Of a DNA stretch of 64,000 bases, positions 61,131 through 64,000 are shown piece by piece. Source of the stretch: CAVYYW01 sp963772845. GTDB taxonomy: Bacteria; Bacillota; Bacilli; Bacillales; Sporolactobacillaceae. The translations under genes and the position numbers were made by a program. The notes beneath the pieces were generated by a model. The model saw only the letters and a list, made by a program, of their open reading frames with translations, searched no databases and had not been told where the DNA came from. Each line of letters begins with the position of its first letter. The first letter of the stretch is position 1. Where the stretch lies: positions 12,165 to 76,164 of the forward strand of contig CAVYYW010000041.1 in the NCBI GenBank assembly GCA_963772845.1, given 5' to 3'.

Positions 61131-61901
61131 ATGATGAAAAAAATATGGACACTAGCTCTTATTGGTTTACTGATTATTATGGGTGCCTGCGGTCAGCAGG
61201 ATCAGGCATCAAAAAATGGATCTAAAACATTAATTATGGGGACCTCTGCTGATTACCCGCCTTATGAATATATTGATACAGCTAAAGGCCAGGAGCCGAT
61301 TGGTTTTGATATTGACGTCGCACACCATATCGCGAAGAAGCTTGGCTATAAAATCACCATTCAGAACATGACATTTAAAGGTCTGATTCCAGCATTGAAT
61401 ACGAAACGGGTTGATTTTGTAATGGCTGGCATGACCCCAACCCCCGACCGGAAAAAGAGCGTTGACTTTTCATCCACTTATTACACCGCTAAGCAGGTGA
61501 TCCTTGCGCCGAAGGATTCCAAAATCCAGAAAACAAGTGATCTTAAAGGCAAAACAGTTGGCGTTCAGCTTGGCTCCATTCAGCAAAATCTTGCTGAGAA
61601 GCTTAAAAAGAAAACACCGATGACCATCAAAACAATGGATAAAGCCACGTCGTTAATTGAAGAATTAAAGTCAAACAGAATAGATGGCATGATTATTGAA
61701 GATTCTGTTGCAGCCAATATCCTGAAGGATCACCCTGAGCTTGCTGCCTATGCCATTAACAATGGCACTGAAAGCAGTGGATCCGCAGTGGCTTTTCCAA
61801 AAAACAGCTCTCTTAAAAAGAAGTTCAATAAAGAGCTTGAAACGATGAAAAAAGACGGCTCATTGAAAAAATTGGAGAAAAAATGGTTTAAAGTACAGTA
61901 A
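61131..61901 (+). CDS. artP: Amino-acid (arginine-type) ABC transporter substrate-binding lipoprotein ArtP
   Basis: Extracytoplasmic binding lipoprotein of 256 residues. The signal peptide ends with lipobox IMGACGQQ. The ligand-binding SBP_bac_3 domain shows LIMGTSADYPPYEYID, GFDIDVAHHIAKKLGY, FVMAGMTPTPDRKKSVDFS, YYTAKQVILAP, GKTVGVQLGSIQQ and NRIDGMIIED. The closest known system is B. subtilis ArtPQM (YqiXYZ), a high-affinity arginine importer; glutamine or other polar amino acids cannot be excluded. The start ATG follows AAAGGAG. A repeat element and about 355 bases separate it from artQ. Confidence 0.88.
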   Translation: MMKKIWTLALIGLLIIMGACGQQDQASKNGSKTLIMGTSADYPPYEYIDTAKGQEPIGFDIDVAHHIAKKLGYKITIQNMTFKGLIPALNTKRVDFVMAGMTPTPDRKKSVDFSSTYYTAKQVILAPKDSKIQKTSDLKGKTVGVQLGSIQQNLAEKLKKKTPMTIKTMDKATSLIEELKSNRIDGMIIEDSVAANILKDHPELAAYAINNGTESSGSAVAFPKNSSLKKKFNKELETMKKDGSLKKLEKKWFKVQ

Positions 61902-61974
61902 AACGATTAACTGTTTTTATCTGCATCAATTTCATAAGTAATAAAGTAATCTTTAAATCCGAACAATTTTGATT

Positions 61975-62165
61975 TCCTCTTCAGGCGGACGCTTTCCGCG
62001 GGCTTGGCTTCAGCCTCCTCATGCTACTAGGAAGTGGGTAGATTCGGCGTTAACACAGGACGTGCTTGTTTTATACGAACTTCCTTCAAGTGGTCGTGGA
62101 GTCTTCTGCTCAAGCTATTCCCGCTGGAGTCGCCGCCTTTCGCTAACATCAACCTGTGATAGTTA
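61975..62165. repeat. Dispersed hairpin-rich repeat, copy 10 (between artP and artQ)
   Basis: A shorter copy: GGCGGACGCTTTCCGCGGGCTTGGC, CAGCCTCCTCATG, then GGAAGTGGG and GATTCGGCG..ACACAGGACGTG, ending in CTTTCGC..ATCAACC. It is in the same orientation relative to the operon as copy 6 is in the phn operon. No terminator separates it from artP. Confidence 0.85.
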
Positions 62166-62256
62166 ATCTTTTTATGTAGAGTTAGAAATTATGAAATTGA
62201 CTCATCTAAATAACTGAATTATACGTTTAAACGACTTATCAGAGAGGACGAACACC

Positions 62257-62910
62257 ATGATACCAGACTGGCTCTATCAATCGCTTCCCTATATCTTAAA
62301 AGGTATACCCGTCACACTTGAGCTCACAGCTGTGGCAGCAATTCTTGGCTTCATTCTTGGCGTTCTGCTAACGCTTTGTAAAATCAGCCATATTAAACTG
62401 TTAAAAGGCGCCGCCGCATTCTATACTTCTGTATTCCGCGGCACCCCGCTCATTCTACAGCTGTTTTTAATATATTTTGCAACACCTCAGCTTACCGGAT
62501 ATGACATCACAGGGTTTCAAGCAGGAGCGCTCGCATTCGGGCTTAACTCAGCAGCATATATGTCAGAAATTATCCGTGCCGGAATTGCTGCAGTCGACAA
62601 AGGTCAATTTGAGGCAGCCCAAGCTTTGGGTGTCCCCTACCGGACTATGATGAAGGATATTATTCTGCCTCAGGCCATTAAGAATATTCTTCCTGCCATG
62701 ATGAATGAATTTATTACTTTAACAAAAGAATCCGCTATTATTTCAACGATCGGTGTGCTGGATATTATGCGCCGGTCCGATGAAGTCGTGGCACAGCATT
62801 ATGTCGCTTTTCCACCGCTCATTGTAGCCCTGATTATCTATTACATCATGGTTATGATTCTCACATTAATAGGACGGCGTATCGAACGGAGGCTGAAGGT
62901 TAGTGATTAA
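62257..62910 (+). CDS. artQ: Amino-acid (arginine-type) ABC transporter permease ArtQ
   Basis: Membrane permease of 217 residues with about five hydrophobic segments and the HisM/GlnP signature GQFEAAQALGVPYRTMMKDIILPQA, which docks the ATPase. FRGTPLILQLFLIYFATPQL is typical of the family. The start follows AGAGAGGACG. It overlaps artM by eight bases. A single permease gene suggests a homodimer. Confidence 0.9.
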   Translation: MIPDWLYQSLPYILKGIPVTLELTAVAAILGFILGVLLTLCKISHIKLLKGAAAFYTSVFRGTPLILQLFLIYFATPQLTGYDITGFQAGALAFGLNSAAYMSEIIRAGIAAVDKGQFEAAQALGVPYRTMMKDIILPQAIKNILPAMMNEFITLTKESAIISTIGVLDIMRRSDEVVAQHYVAFPPLIVALIIYYIMVMILTLIGRRIERRLKVSD

Positions 62911-63622
62911 AATAAAAGATTTAAACAAACAATTCGGGAGCTTAAAGGTGCTCCATGATATCAACCTGACAATAAATAAAGGAGAGGTCATCTCCATTAT
63001 CGGTCCTTCAGGATCAGGAAAGTCAACGCTGCTCAGATGCATCAATTATCTTGAAAAACCTACAACAGGTGTCATCACCGTTGAAGGGGAAACAATTGGT
63101 CCGAAAACCGTCCTGTCTCAATATCGGCAAAAGATCGGAATGGTTTTCCAAAACTTTAATCTGTTTCCTCATAAAAATGTGCTAGATAACTTAACCTATG
63201 CCCCTTTAAAAGTAAAACGGATGTCAAAAAAGGAGGCGGAGGATCTGGCGCATGAATTACTCGCTAAGGTCGGCCTTTCTGAAAAGGCGGCTGCTTACCC
63301 ATCCCAGCTGTCTGGCGGTCAAAAACAGCGAGTGGCGATTGCACGCGCCCTTGCGATGAAACCTGACATCATGCTTTTTGATGAGCCAACATCCGCTCTG
63401 GATCCCGAAATGATCAATGAGGTTCTTGATGTCATGAAACAGGTCGCTGTCAGCGGGATGACCATGGTCGTCGTTTCCCACGAAATGAACTTTGCAAAGC
63501 AGGTCTCGGATACCATCTGCTTTATGGACGAAGGATCCATTATAGAGACCGGCAATCCAGTCGAATTCTTTGATTCACCTCAAAGTGACCGGGCGAAACA
63601 ATTCCTCGCAAAGGTTTTATAA
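62903..63622 (+). CDS. artM: Amino-acid (arginine-type) ABC transporter ATP-binding protein ArtM
   Basis: ATPase of 239 residues: Walker A GPSGSGKST, Q-loop KIGMVFQNFNLFPHKNVLDNL, signature LSGGQKQRVAIARAL, Walker B IMLFDEPTSALDPE, switch His VVSHEMNFAKQ. These are textbook polar-amino-acid transporter features. It starts at GTG 62903-62905 inside the end of artQ, with AACGGAGGC as ribosome site (translational coupling). The operon ends at a strong terminator. Confidence 0.92.
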   Translation: MIKIKDLNKQFGSLKVLHDINLTINKGEVISIIGPSGSGKSTLLRCINYLEKPTTGVITVEGETIGPKTVLSQYRQKIGMVFQNFNLFPHKNVLDNLTYAPLKVKRMSKKEAEDLAHELLAKVGLSEKAAAYPSQLSGGQKQRVAIARALAMKPDIMLFDEPTSALDPEMINEVLDVMKQVAVSGMTMVVVSHEMNFAKQVSDTICFMDEGSIIETGNPVEFFDSPQSDRAKQFLAKVL

Positions 63623-63623
63623 C

Positions 63624-63665
63624 AAAAAAACAGGCACCGAGAATCACTCGGAAGCCTGTTTTTTT
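63624..63665 (+). terminator. Terminator of artPQM
   Basis: AAAAACAGGC...GAG / CTC...GCCTGTTTTT, with a small internal asymmetry and a long T-tract directly after the artM stop codon. Confidence 0.9.
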
Positions 63666-63719
63666 GTTTGGCTGTTTCCTTAAAGTTTGCTGCGAATAAC
63701 ACTATAATTGTTTATAACG

Positions 63720-64000
63720 GCTTTGACTTCGTAAAAAGTGAAAATAGCGAGACCACCTCGGAATCAGCATGTGGCGAACGTAAAGATCCTTGGCGTAAAC
63801 GAGGTTGTTGATATTCGCTCCAGGCTGCTCGCTTTCCACGGGCACGGCCTCAGCTAACTTTGGCATGGTCTCTTTTGTTGCCAAAGTGGATCTTCGGACG
63901 CGTGCTGGTCCCGTTGGAGTCTCGCACCTTTCACTTCAATCAACGCGATAGTTGCCTGCTATGGCCATTTATGGCTATAGATATTCAGCTTCCATCAGCT
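63720..64000. repeat. Dispersed hairpin-rich repeat, copy 11 (continues to window edge)
   Basis: Contains GCTCCAGGCTGCTCGCTTTCCACGGGCACGGCCTCAG, CTTTGGCATGG..TGCCAAAGTGGATCTTCGGACGCG and CTTTCACTTCAATCAACGCG. It is 3' of artM. Confidence 0.85.

Overview
The window looks like chromosomal DNA of a low-to-mid GC, spore-forming Firmicute of the family Bacillaceae. The reasons are strong AGGAGG-type ribosome binding sites, TTG/GTG starts, a Spo0E-like phosphatase, ComFB, BdbCD, BpsAB (YpbPQ), YrhDE, a YpuA-like protein, an MhqR-type quinone-stress cluster, an NprR-like quorum sensor and a bacillolysin. I do not assign a genus. I see no rRNA or tRNA, prophage, complete insertion sequence or CRISPR array.

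Layout. 1-2.3 kb: nnr (runs off the left edge) and acpS, divergent from a rhomboid protease gene broken by one extra base. 3-7.5 kb: an APC permease, the bpsAB alkylpyrone pair and an unknown propeller-like protein. 7.8-9.3 kb: a decayed NprR/NprX-type cassette (TPR regulator plus signal propeptide). 9.5-13.8 kb: a 7Fe ferredoxin and a large cytosolic formate-dehydrogenase-like molybdoenzyme with its DUF1641 partner. 14.6-19.2 kb: M50 protease, APH-like kinase, ComFB, an unknown protein, and a 3D/peptidoglycan-binding hydrolase. 19.4-25 kb: a broken esterase, bdbDC with a small protein, a broken polysaccharide deacetylase, DedA, and a diacylglycerol glycosyltransferase. 25-30 kb: an LtaS-like sulfatase, FbpA-like protein, a 26-residue membrane peptide, a Spo0E-like protein, an unknown protein, and a DedA/degenerate-PAP2 fusion. 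31-37 kb: phnDEC, a DUF1002 protein and a second APC permease. 38-47 kb: purine permease, GNAT, isochorismatase-like protein, kbl-tdh threonine catabolism, neutral protease, a broken lipid kinase and a DUF3592 protein. 47-51 kb: the mhq quinone-detoxification operon with mhqR and two matching palindromes, plus an intact lipid kinase. 52-57 kb: GAF-STAS protein, an RnfD-like/FMN-binding pair, an ABC-2 exporter and a GNAT. 58-63.6 kb: ddl, a lipoprotein, a CGA-rich leader peptide, a small hydrophobic protein and the arginine-type transporter artPQM.

The most conspicuous unexplained structure is a family of long, modular, hairpin-rich dispersed repeats. It occupies eleven intergenic places, roughly 5 kb in total. 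Every copy lies on the 3' side of at least one gene and none lies in any of the eight divergent (promoter-promoter) gaps. Two copies separate the substrate-binding protein gene from the permease/ATPase genes of the phn and art transporters. A second family (about 52-bp units with an internal hairpin) is tandemly expanded at 17.8-18.1 kb and has relatives near 35.5 and 57.4 kb.

Four genes (rhomboid, esterase, deacetylase, lipid kinase) carry one extra base each but are otherwise intact. These may be young pseudogenes or sequence errors. The NprR-like gene, by contrast, is decayed by many lesions. The candidate I would follow up first is the short peptide ahead of artPQM, whose six arginines are all CGA codons, together with the next small protein, which ends in four CGA codons.
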